Shown here: positions 1 through 7,091 of the stretch, piece by piece
Position numbering within the stretch: position 1 is the stretch's first letter
Layout of the letters: every line of letters begins with the position of its first letter
NCBI GenBank assembly: GCA_024277255.1
Contig: JAJRVQ010000099.1
Location: forward strand, 1 to 64,000
DNA length: 64,000 bases
From: Acidobacteriota bacterium
GTDB lineage: Bacteria > Acidobacteriota > Thermoanaerobaculia > Multivoradales > SZUA-115
Reading direction: 5' to 3'
Made by a program: the position numbers and the translations under genes
The notes under the pieces: model-generated
The model's database searches: none
What the model was told of the DNA's origin: nothing
Seen by the model: the letters and a program-made list of their open reading frames with translations, nothing else

Positions 1-121
1 GATTCTTCGCCTCCTCCAGCTCAACTTGTTCGAACGAAGGCCGCTCGAACAGCTCCTCAGACCGCCTGATCCCGTCGCAACGGATATTCCTCTTCAGCTC
101 CACCTCGGGATTGCATGAAAG
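1..121. other. Left-edge stretch without a recognisable gene
   Basis: These 121 bases follow the remnant of the RHS-like gene. Read on the minus strand in that gene's frame, the stretch stays open to the window edge, but the 40 residues resemble nothing I recognise. I see no terminator, tRNA or repeat. It could be a variable RHS tail or the start of an unrelated downstream gene. Confidence 0.3.
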
Positions 122-346
122 TTAGTGGGACAGCAGTGAGGTATTGAGCACCCAAGGGCTGGTGTTGGGCCAGGCGGTCAGCGAGCTGTAGCCGGGATTG
201 TAGTCGGTGAAGCTCTCGCGGACGGTCTCCCCCCAGGTTGTGCTGGAGCGGCTCACCTGCCGCCGGTAGTGGCCCAGGCCGTCCCAGTCGCTGCGCTCCA
301 CTTCCGACCAGGTGGCGTCATCGTGGAACACCGTGCGGCTGGTCTT
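122..346 (-). pseudogene. In-frame 3' continuation of the RHS-like gene after a TAG stop
   Basis: The reading frame after the stop codon at 347-349 continues for 74 codons without a frameshift and still looks like RHS-family sequence (VFHDDATWSEVERSDWDGLG, then FTDYNPGYSSL). It ends at TAA (122-124). The simplest reading is a nonsense change (for example CAG to TAG) that cuts off the last part of the upstream protein. A sequencing error or stop readthrough would give the same picture. Separate translation from the GTG at 331 is possible but has no obvious ribosome binding site. Confidence 0.5.
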
Positions 347-1852
347 CTACCGCGGTTTGGCCGAGTCCGGAGCCGAGCCGGTGGTCTTCTCATAGACCAC
401 GTAAGTCGAGCGCAACAGCCCAGCCACCTTGTCGAAGCTCTGGGTCGAGAGATGGCGCCCATCAAAGTCGGTGGTGCCGTGGGTCAGCGGCAGGCCGTAT
501 TCGTCGGGATCGAAGCCCCCGACCGCGTCGTGCGACAGGGAGAAATAGTGCTTGCTGTAGTGGCCCAGAGGATCGGTCACCGTGTGAATCAGCGTGCGCG
601 GGGGGTTCGGGTTCTTCGGGTCCGAGCAGTGGACGGGAAACTGTAAACCGATGCTCGGCGCGTACTTCCACCGGCCCGCCACTGTGCCATCCTCATTGAC
701 CCGGCGGCGCTCCGCGATGGCCACCGTCGGGCCGAGGAAGTCCTTGCAGCGGTCGCCCTCGGGAAGCGGTAGGTTGAGCTGGCGGTAGTCCCACTCCAAA
801 CGACCCAGGGTGGGCAGCGTCATCCCCCGCAACTGGCCCGACTGGCGCTCACACAGAAGCTCTGGATCATTCGGGAGGTTGTAGTCGGAAAGAGACATCC
901 TGTAGCTGTCGCCTTCGGGCAGATCGATCCGGGTCAGCAACGGCACCAGCACGAAGGAGCGGTGGATCGGAAAAGGGCAGGAGTAGTTGATCCGCGACAG
1001 CGGAATGCTGCTCGTTCCGTAGGTGAAGCGGTAGACCGCCCGGTCGCCACCGAAGGCGGCCAGATCCACCTTGGTCAGCACTCCACCGTGGTTCCAGTAG
1101 TAGCCCGCGATCAGGGGATCGACCGAGAACTCCACGCGGTGTACCCGCCCCTGGCTGTCGGTAATCGTCCACTGGCGACGCTTGTTCGAGAGGGTCTGAT
1201 AGCTCACCGTCACCGTGTTGCCCGAGCGATCGCGGATCTGGGACAAGCGCCGTTTGTGGCCATTGTTCGGGTCGGCCACAAACTCGTGCACTGTGCCATC
1301 GGGAAACTCCACCCGCTCGTTGTGCGGCGGACCGACCAAACGCAGTAGGCTGCCATCGCCCGTATACTGCGGAAACTCCGCCGTCGATCCCGGCTGGCCA
1401 TTGGCCTTGGTGAATAGATGGGGCGAGCCGTCCGGCCCAATGTAGCTCCAGCCCGGCGAGTCGTTGTCCGGATCCAGCGGAGGCAGGAGTCTTCCAAGGC
1501 TCAGAGACCATCCCAGGCCGCTGTTACTTAGCCAGGTGGGCTTGCTGCGCTCGCGGGTGCCGATCGAGCCTCCGACGAACTCGGTGAAGAAATCCCAGGG
1601 GCGTGAGTTGTAACGCAGGGTCAGCCCGTAGGAAAGGGTGCCGCTGACCGGGTAACTTTGGCCTATCGGTATGGCTAGATTGAGCGCGCCGTTGAACAGG
1701 TTTACCGCCTCCAGGTCCGAGGGCAATTCGTAGGCCTTACCGGCATCGAAGCCGCGTGCCAGGTTGGGATGGTCGTTGGCCAGAAGGGGAGAACCGAGCA
1801 GAGCCAGCAGAACCAGGGGCAAAGCTGCGAGACGGCGTTGCAAGCGGCTCAT
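347..1852 (-). CDS. Secreted RHS/YD-repeat-like protein, truncated
   Basis: This 501-residue protein begins with a signal peptide (a basic start, then LPLVLLALLGSPLLA). It continues with the N-terminal RHS pattern FNGALNLAIPIG...SYGLTLRYNS, followed by Tyr/Gly-rich beta-strand repeats such as YIGPDGSPHLF and FPDGTVHEF. RHS proteins normally run on for many hundreds of residues as a beta cocoon ending in a variable tip. This one stops early at an in-frame TAG, and RHS-like sequence continues behind it. The start overlaps the stop of the upstream gene by four bases (ATGA), which implies translational coupling. No toxin domain is visible, so an effector role is not supported. The protein is probably periplasmic or extracellular. 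Confidence 0.65.
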   Translation of the reverse strand: MSRLQRRLAALPLVLLALLGSPLLANDHPNLARGFDAGKAYELPSDLEAVNLFNGALNLAIPIGQSYPVSGTLSYGLTLRYNSRPWDFFTEFVGGSIGTRERSKPTWLSNSGLGWSLSLGRLLPPLDPDNDSPGWSYIGPDGSPHLFTKANGQPGSTAEFPQYTGDGSLLRLVGPPHNERVEFPDGTVHEFVADPNNGHKRRLSQIRDRSGNTVTVSYQTLSNKRRQWTITDSQGRVHRVEFSVDPLIAGYYWNHGGVLTKVDLAAFGGDRAVYRFTYGTSSIPLSRINYSCPFPIHRSFVLVPLLTRIDLPEGDSYRMSLSDYNLPNDPELLCERQSGQLRGMTLPTLGRLEWDYRQLNLPLPEGDRCKDFLGPTVAIAERRRVNEDGTVAGRWKYAPSIGLQFPVHCSDPKNPNPPRTLIHTVTDPLGHYSKHYFSLSHDAVGGFDPDEYGLPLTHGTTDFDGRHLSTQSFDKVAGLLRSTYVVYEKTTGSAPDSAKPR

Positions 1853-2544
1853 CGCTCACCTCCTTGCCCGGCCGGGCCTTCCCCGAGGCGCAGCGCCGAG
1901 ATCTCCAGGGCCTCCGGGTTGATCAGGATCACCACGTCGCCCGGCCGGAAGGTCTGGGCCGCGGGCTGATCCTCGATCAGCGGCGGCAGCAGGCGCGGGG
2001 AGAGTTCCACCTGGCCGTCGTAGGCCTCGCCTTCGTCCAGCGCTCCGCCGTCCTCCACCGCACCGGCCCAGGCCGAAGGCCGCTCGGAGCCCGTTGCGCT
2101 CCCGGGACGCACCACCAGTGCCTCCATCCGCGGCCGGTCGTGGCGCAGCAGAACCGCTGCGCCACTGGCGTCGGTGATGAAGGCTTCGGCGAGCAAGGCC
2201 CGTTCGAGCAGGCTGCTGGTCGCTGGGGCGGCCACCGCGTAGTCGCCGGTGGCCAGATCCACCGCCGCGAAGATCGACTTCAAGGTCACCGTATCGCCCA
2301 GTGCCAGCTGCGCCCGGCCGGCGGCGTCCGCCGTGGTCAGCTGGCGGTAGATCTCCACACGCTGGTGGGTCTCCAGCGGCCGGCGTGAGACCGCAAGCCA
2401 GGCCACCTCACCCCCCGGCGTGACGCCTTCGATGGCGACGGCGGAGGGCTGGAAGGTGAGCGAAGGGGCCGCCAGGGCGACGGAGCTGGTGACGCTTGCG
2501 AGGAGAAGTAAGAGGACAAGAGTGGGAGCTACGTATCGGGACAT
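1849..2544 (-). CDS. Secreted protein of unknown function, coupled to the RHS-like gene
   Basis: The ATG at 2544 is chosen because it follows AGGAGGTG at good spacing and opens a signal peptide (MSRYVAPTLVLLLLLASVTSS). The same frame is open further upstream but does not look coding there. The 231-residue product is rich in short beta-strand-like stretches (LTFQPSAVAIEGVTPGGEV, GDVVILINPEALE) and has no motif I recognise. It overlaps the RHS-like gene by four bases, so the pair is probably made and exported together. A surface-associated partner of the RHS protein is a reasonable guess only. Confidence 0.6.
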   Translation of the reverse strand: MSRYVAPTLVLLLLLASVTSSVALAAPSLTFQPSAVAIEGVTPGGEVAWLAVSRRPLETHQRVEIYRQLTTADAAGRAQLALGDTVTLKSIFAAVDLATGDYAVAAPATSSLLERALLAEAFITDASGAAVLLRHDRPRMEALVVRPGSATGSERPSAWAGAVEDGGALDEGEAYDGQVELSPRLLPPLIEDQPAAQTFRPGDVVILINPEALEISALRLGEGPAGQGGER

Positions 2545-2696
2545 GAGGGGCACCTCCTGAGATCGGTGGCTGGGTTGAAGTGCTTCTTGAAGCGTATGCA
2601 ACCTTCCTGCAAGTTTACGGTGACGGGTAGCAGCCTGTCTACATTTTCTTGACTGCGCTCTGTAGAGCCCGACAACAAGGTACTGACATGAGTTCT

Positions 2697-3332
2697 TCAC
2701 CCACCCACCCCCTCCAAAGCCACCGTCGCATCGGCCAGGGCGGCCAGGGCCGAGTTAGTCTGGGCGGTGAGGGTGAGGTGGTTCGGGGTGTCGGCCGGCA
2801 GCACCGCCAGGCGGGTGTTGAGGTAGCCGGCCATGCGGCGCAGCCTCTTGGCCGTGGCGCGGGCCGCCGAGAGCAGCTGGCGTAGCGGATCGGGGTGGTA
2901 CTGCACGGGGGCGAAGCCGTCCGCTTCGGTGGCCGGCTCCCAGCTCTCCACTTGTGGAGGCGAGAGATCTTCCAGCTCGGCGAAAAGGAGGGCGAGCGAG
3001 TGCAGTTGGGGCACCAGCTCGGCGATGCGGGCCAGCCGGTAGGCGGCGCCGCGGTGCTCTTCGGCGAGGGCGAAGATGTGGGCCGGGGCGGCCTGGTGGT
3101 CGAGGTGGTGGGCCAGGGCGGCCAGCTCGGAGGCGACAAAGAGGGTGAGCGAACGGGAGTGGAGTTCCGGGGTTGGCGGCTCCGCCAGCGTGGCGCTGCC
3201 GGCGGCGACCCGGTCGCCAAGCGCCGTGCTCACCAGGCGCAGGGCTTCGAATTCCGCCTCGGCGTTGAGGAACTGGAGGAGGAAGGCTGCCGAGAAGGCG
3301 GGGGTGGTTGTAGACTTGGGGTCGCTGCGCAC
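2697..3332 (-). CDS. Helical protein of unknown function
   Basis: This 211-residue protein starts at a GTG preceded by AGGAG ten bases upstream. The sequence is Ala/Leu-rich and almost entirely helical, with long amphipathic runs (LVASELAALAHHLDHQ-like and ARATAKRLRRMAGYLNTRL-like). It has no signal peptide and no membrane segment. I do not recognise a family. It lies 150 bases upstream of the secreted-protein pair on the same strand and could share their transcript. An 11-bp perfect hairpin sits 29-56 bases upstream of its start and may affect its expression. Confidence 0.5.
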   Translation of the reverse strand: MRSDPKSTTTPAFSAAFLLQFLNAEAEFEALRLVSTALGDRVAAGSATLAEPPTPELHSRSLTLFVASELAALAHHLDHQAAPAHIFALAEEHRGAAYRLARIAELVPQLHSLALLFAELEDLSPPQVESWEPATEADGFAPVQYHPDPLRQLLSAARATAKRLRRMAGYLNTRLAVLPADTPNHLTLTAQTNSALAALADATVALEGVGG

Positions 3333-3667
3333 TGGCCGTTAACTCCTGTTGCGTGGCTTCCCGGCGGGGTGTTACAGCACCCCGCCGGACCTGGTGGGTG
3401 GAAAAGATGGGCATTGGATATCCGCCGACTGGCAGCGGGCATCACTCTTACTCTCTGATCGGTATCCTTCGGGAAGCACCCAGGATTGGAGGGTTTGAAT
3501 AACGATGATTCAACGAGGAAAGCAGGATGGACTCTCATTGCACGGTTGAAAATAACAGGACTACAAGTCGAAGATCAAGCTTTTCCGTGAAATAGTTTGG
3601 TATGGGAGTCCAGGCCGTCTAAGAATCTGCTCGGATCAGAACAGTCTGGCCAAGATAGGATCCAGGA
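3333..3667. other. Divergent intergenic region
   Basis: This 335-base spacer separates a minus-strand gene from the plus-strand HTH-TPR gene. It must carry the promoters for both. The only clear structure is the perfect hairpin at 3361-3388. The right half (3480-3660) is noticeably more AT-rich than its surroundings. I cannot place -35/-10 boxes with confidence. Short open frames here overlap the flanking genes and look like shadows. Confidence 0.5.
3361..3388. repeat. Perfect 11-bp inverted repeat (hairpin)
   Basis: The left arm CCGGCGGGGTG (3361-3371) and right arm CACCCCGCCGG (3378-3388) are perfectly complementary around a 6-base loop. There is no T-run on either side, so a standard intrinsic terminator is unlikely. 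Its position just upstream of the minus-strand gene starting at 3332 fits an mRNA leader structure or a protein-binding site. Confidence 0.6.
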
Positions 3668-5053
3668 GTGGCAAAAGAGGGACAGGATCGAAGAATCGAG
3701 GTGATCAGCCGGACGGTTCGCCAGTTCCTTGCTGAAAATAGGATGCAACAGCGCGAAGTCGAGGCGAAGGTCGGCTGGAGCCAGCGATACCTCTCCCAGT
3801 TGCTCAATGGCCACGTCCGCTTCAATTTCCATCACCTGCTACTCATCGGAGACGCTCTAGGAATTGAAGACAGGGAGTTGTTCTCGCGGATCGCAAGCAA
3901 CTTCGGTGAACCAAACTCGCTAGAAGGCATTAGTGAGCCGCAAGAAAGCGAAGAAGCCGCTGATTCTGAGCTGGATCAGCCCGAGACTTCTGTTGGTCGT
4001 CCCAAGAATGCTGAAAAAGTTGACGCAAGGTTAGGCCAGCTCGCTTCGCTGCCGGTCTGTCGAGCGCTCTTGAACCACTGCGAGTTGATACGCCGTGACG
4101 ATTCCAGTGGAGTCTATGCCGACGCCGCGCGGGAGGCTTTGACCGCCGCTGAGGCCTTGGCACCGTTACCTCTCGGTTTGCACCAAGACATGCAGGCGGA
4201 GGCGTGGGCCGAGTTGGGCAACTCGCTGCGGGTGCGCGGCGAGCTGGCTGCGGCGCGCACAGCCTTTGAGGCTGCCCATCGGGCGGAACGTCGCGGCAGT
4301 GGCGACCCATCGATCACTGCCCGAATACTCGCCTACCGCGCGTCGCTCGCCCGTGATTTGGGTGAGTTGGACGACGCTATAGATCTTGGACTTGAAGTCA
4401 TCGAACTCTACGAAACGCTCGGTGAGGAGCTAAATGCAGCCCGCGCCCAAATCTCTCTGGCGTCGGCCTACGGTGATTTTCTAGACTATCGCTCTGCCTT
4501 CCGTCACCTTTCGCAAGCACTAGAGCGACCAGCACTACACGAGGACCCGGCGATGCTCTTGATCGCCATCCACAACTTCGCCATCTTTGTCAGCGAGGCA
4601 GGTAGCACGCATCAGGCGCTACAAATGGCAGCATCGGTCGCTCCCTACTACGGCTACTTTCCCGGCGGGGCGGACCTTAAGGCTCGGTTGATCTGGCTAC
4701 AGGCTACAGCCCAACGCCGGCTTGGCCGCTCCACCAAGGCGGCAGAACTCTTTCGCCAGGCGAGCGACGTTTTCCTGCATCTGGGCCGGGACCATGACGC
4801 GGCGATGGCGACGCTAGAGGCTGCCGGCGCCTTGATTGAATGCGGCCAGTTTACGGCGGTAGGGCATTTGGCTCAGCGCGCTACTCGCGATTTGCTGCGC
4901 CTCGGCTCCACTAGCGGCGCGCTGGCAGCGCTTACAGTGCTCAAAAACGCTTGTGAAGCCTCAGCGGTCAGCGCCGAACTGGTGGGTAAACTCCAGCGGC
5001 GACTGGAGAAGGAACACAAGGCTCCTGGCCGCCTGCCAACACCGAAGGCGTAG
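3668..5053 (+). CDS. HTH-TPR regulatory protein
   Basis: This 461-residue protein has an N-terminal XRE-like helix-turn-helix (about residues 14-60) around the recognition stretch QRYLSQLLNGHV. An acidic linker follows, then TPR-like helical repeats from about residue 130 to 430 (for example LGNSLRVRGELAAARTAFEA and AQISLASAYGDFLDYRSA). The architecture fits a transcriptional regulator that senses a ligand or protein through its TPR array. The GTG at 3668 has an AGGA directly against it, which is poor spacing, so the true start may be slightly downstream. The neighbouring convergent gene carries a clearly related HTH. Its targets are unknown. Confidence 0.7.
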   Translation: MAKEGQDRRIEVISRTVRQFLAENRMQQREVEAKVGWSQRYLSQLLNGHVRFNFHHLLLIGDALGIEDRELFSRIASNFGEPNSLEGISEPQESEEAADSELDQPETSVGRPKNAEKVDARLGQLASLPVCRALLNHCELIRRDDSSGVYADAAREALTAAEALAPLPLGLHQDMQAEAWAELGNSLRVRGELAAARTAFEAAHRAERRGSGDPSITARILAYRASLARDLGELDDAIDLGLEVIELYETLGEELNAARAQISLASAYGDFLDYRSAFRHLSQALERPALHEDPAMLLIAIHNFAIFVSEAGSTHQALQMAASVAPYYGYFPGGADLKARLIWLQATAQRRLGRSTKAAELFRQASDVFLHLGRDHDAAMATLEAAGALIECGQFTAVGHLAQRATRDLLRLGSTSGALAALTVLKNACEASAVSAELVGKLQRRLEKEHKAPGRLPTPKA

Positions 5054-5075
5054 AGGGCGCGAGGCTGACTCAAGC

Positions 5076-5447
5076 TCAGCGGTCACCCCTAGTAGGAGTC
5101 TCTGGTTCCTTTTCCAACCCAGCGATAATCTTGGCGATGTATTCCGGTAGCTGGGGCATCAACTGCTGGACCACCAAATCGACCTGCGCTTCGCTAATCG
5201 GCGTCGGTCGCCGGCGATAGCGCCGTGAGACGGCGGCAAAGAACTCCGAGAATTCGACTTCGGTGGCGATCAGGATCTTGAACAGCTGGTAGACCTTGAT
5301 GTCGACGTAGCCGTTGAGCAGTTGGCTCAGGTACTTCTTCGAGAAACCGGCCCGCTCTTCGATGTCGGCGTAGCGCAGCCCGGTCGCCCGAATCCGGCGG
5401 CGCAGTTCTTGGAGGAGAGGGTCCATCTCTGGGATGACATGAGGCAT
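5076..5447 (-). CDS. Small HTH protein related to the neighbouring HTH-TPR regulator
   Basis: The 123-residue product holds one XRE-like HTH (RYADIEERAGFSKKYLSQLL, then NGYVDI) and a short helical tail. The frame is open upstream to 5648, but that part overlaps an intrinsic terminator and is unlikely to be coding. I chose the ATG at 5447; the ATG at 5426 is equally possible, and neither has a strong ribosome binding site. The HTH matches that of the convergent 3668-5053 gene through the YLSQLLNG core and spacing to a shared E-F-F/L-F segment. This suggests duplication of a regulator that kept only its DNA-binding half. Confidence 0.65.
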   Translation of the reverse strand: MPHVIPEMDPLLQELRRRIRATGLRYADIEERAGFSKKYLSQLLNGYVDIKVYQLFKILIATEVEFSEFFAAVSRRYRRRPTPISEAQVDLVVQQLMPQLPEYIAKIIAGLEKEPETPTRGDR

Positions 5448-5568
5448 ATGCTGACAGGGTATAACAAACCGCCACCACACTCCAGCTCTGCCAGATCGCC
5501 ACCACGCTCGCCCCAGTGATCTCCAGCCTTCCGTTCTTCGCTTCCAAATCGGTGCCAAAGCCGCTTGC

Positions 5569-5600
5569 AAAAAAAGTGGGGCCGCCTCTGAGGCGACCCC
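5569..5600 (-). terminator. Intrinsic terminator of the ferritin-like gene
   Basis: On the minus strand an 11-bp GC-rich stem with one mismatch (5600-5590 pairing with 5588-5578) is followed by two bases and a run of seven T (5575-5569). It lies 58 bases beyond the stop codon of the gene ending at 5658. This is the classic Rho-independent form, and it separates that gene from the small HTH gene downstream. Confidence 0.85.
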
Positions 5601-5657
5601 CAACTCAGTACGTCCAAGGCACTCTCGAACAGACCAGATTCGCCACACCCTGGAGGG

Positions 5658-6314
5658 CTAGCGACCGTACCTAGAGGCCCGCCCCTCGGCGCAGCGCTCG
5701 AATGCCGGCAAGTGATGTTCCTGGGAGGCCATGCGGTTGTGCTCGAAGACCCGCTGTACGTCGACGGGAAGATCGAGCCCCATCAGACCGTCATAGATCG
5801 CCACGTTGTCGATCTCCGCCTGTATCGCGGCGGTGCACGCCTCTTGCCGGTCGGCGAAGTTGACCTCCTGGTCAAACTCGGCCGGCTCGGGTACCGGAAG
5901 GTCCCTCCTCTCCAGCAGCGAAACCAAGGATGCGGCGTGGCGCCGCTCCGCCATCACGATGCGGGAAAAGGGGCGAACCTCGCCCAGATCCTCCATCACT
6001 TCCATGTAGAAGGACTCGGCATGGATCTCGTCGGCCAGCGCCGTTTCGATCGCTTGACGCACCTCGGAGTTCAACGGCGTCACCGGGCCGGCAGCCATCC
6101 GCCCCATCCCTTTGCCGGCGCAGCCACAGTTACCGCCGCACCGGCCGCCCGGACCGCCGCCGGGGGTGCCCGTTTGTGGCTGCGCCATCGCTGCGCTCGA
6201 CGTATCGGGCGCCGCTTGCGTTGCGGCCGCACTTGCGTGTAGCGTCACCGCAAGTATCATCGCAAGTCCAACAACTAAGAAGGACTGTACCTTGCCGCGT
6301 ATCGAGAGTTTCAT
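5658..6314 (-). CDS. Secreted ferritin-like (DUF2202-type) protein
   Basis: The ATG at 6314 is chosen because GAGGAGACC precedes it and a signal peptide follows (MKLSIRGK, then LVVGLAMILAVTLHASA). After a Gly/Cys-rich linker (GGRCGGNCGCAGKG, a possible metal site) comes a four-helix ferritin-like domain. Its candidate di-iron ligands lie in DEIHAESFY, ERRHAASL (ExxH), AEIDNVAIYDG and the final EHHLPAFE. The 218-residue length fits the family. DUF2202 proteins are ferritin-like with an incompletely known role; redox or metal handling outside the cytoplasm is plausible. It is a single-gene transcript, with a terminator directly downstream and a divergent sigma factor gene upstream. Confidence 0.75.
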   Translation of the reverse strand: MKLSIRGKVQSFLVVGLAMILAVTLHASAAATQAAPDTSSAAMAQPQTGTPGGGPGGRCGGNCGCAGKGMGRMAAGPVTPLNSEVRQAIETALADEIHAESFYMEVMEDLGEVRPFSRIVMAERRHAASLVSLLERRDLPVPEPAEFDQEVNFADRQEACTAAIQAEIDNVAIYDGLMGLDLPVDVQRVFEHNRMASQEHHLPAFERCAEGRASRYGR

Positions 6315-6465
6315 TGTAGGTCTCCTCGTAGATAGGTATGGATCGGTGATCGGGACTGTCGGTTGTGCTCCAAAGCCGGCCATTTCGCCAGCCATTCCCT
6401 ATCTAGTGAGAGACACAGCATCGCCACGAGGTTCCGCTCCGTCTGCCAAATCCTGGCAAGGCCAC

Positions 6466-6487
6466 CAGCGGAGCGATAGATCGCTGG
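6466..6487. promoter_or_regulatory. Overlapping inverted repeats upstream of the sigma-kinase pair
   Basis: Two nested dyads share this spot: CCAGCG/CGCTGG with an 11-base spacer (6466-6487... arms at the ends), and AGCGAT-AG-ATCGCT (6472-6485). They lie 60-80 bases upstream of the sigma factor start, between divergent genes, where an operator would be expected. There is no direct evidence of binding. Confidence 0.3.
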
Positions 6488-6545
6488 CATTCCGACGAAA
6501 AAAGATATCCAAATAGAGCCATCTGAGGCGGCGACGGACCCGGAA

Positions 6546-7091
6546 GTGACCCGTCTGTTGATTGCCTGGAGCGACGGCGACGACGAGGCCGCGGCCCGGG
6601 TTTTGCCGTTGATCTACGGGGAACTCAAGCGAATCGCCTTGCAGTCGCTCCACCGGGAGCGCGCCGACCACACCTTGGAGCCCACCGCCCTGGTGCACGA
6701 GGCTTACCTCCGGCTGCTTCCCCAGATGTCCATTCGCTGGCGCAGCCGGGCACACTTCTTCGCCATGGCCGCCAAGATGATGCGGCGCGTTCTCGTCGAC
6801 TACGCGCGCGGGCGCCAGCGCGCCAAGCGCGGTGGCGGAGCGGCCCGGATCTCCCTGGAGCTGATCGGTGACCTGCCGGACAGCTCGGCCGCCGACTTCG
6901 TGCGGCTCGACGACGCGCTCACCGAGTTGGGCCGCGCTGATCGGCGCAAGGTCACCGTGGTCGAGCTGCATTTCTTCGCCGGTTTGACGGTGCAGGAGAC
7001 CGCACAGGTACTCGAATGTTCCACCGCCACCGTGGTCCGGGATTGGCGGATGGCCAAGGCCTGGCTATCCAGGGAGTTGTTGCATGGCTAA
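6546..7091 (+). CDS. ECF-type RNA polymerase sigma factor
   Basis: This 181-residue protein has the two ECF sigma regions. Region 2 spans about residues 8-75 (LIYGELKRIALQSLHRERA, then EAYLRLL and the FFAMAAKMMRRVLVDYARGR segment). Region 4 spans about 115-175 (VVELHFFAGLTVQETAQVL, then STATVVRDWRMAKAWL). It belongs to the group often paired with Ser/Thr kinases in Acidobacteriota and Planctomycetes. The frame is open upstream of the GTG, and family members usually have a few more residues before the T-R-L-L motif, so the true start may be earlier at a non-standard codon. Its last eight bases overlap the kinase gene, so the two are co-translated. No classical anti-sigma factor is adjacent; the kinase probably fills that regulatory role. 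Confidence 0.9.
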   Translation: MTRLLIAWSDGDDEAAARVLPLIYGELKRIALQSLHRERADHTLEPTALVHEAYLRLLPQMSIRWRSRAHFFAMAAKMMRRVLVDYARGRQRAKRGGGAARISLELIGDLPDSSAADFVRLDDALTELGRADRRKVTVVELHFFAGLTVQETAQVLECSTATVVRDWRMAKAWLSRELLHG

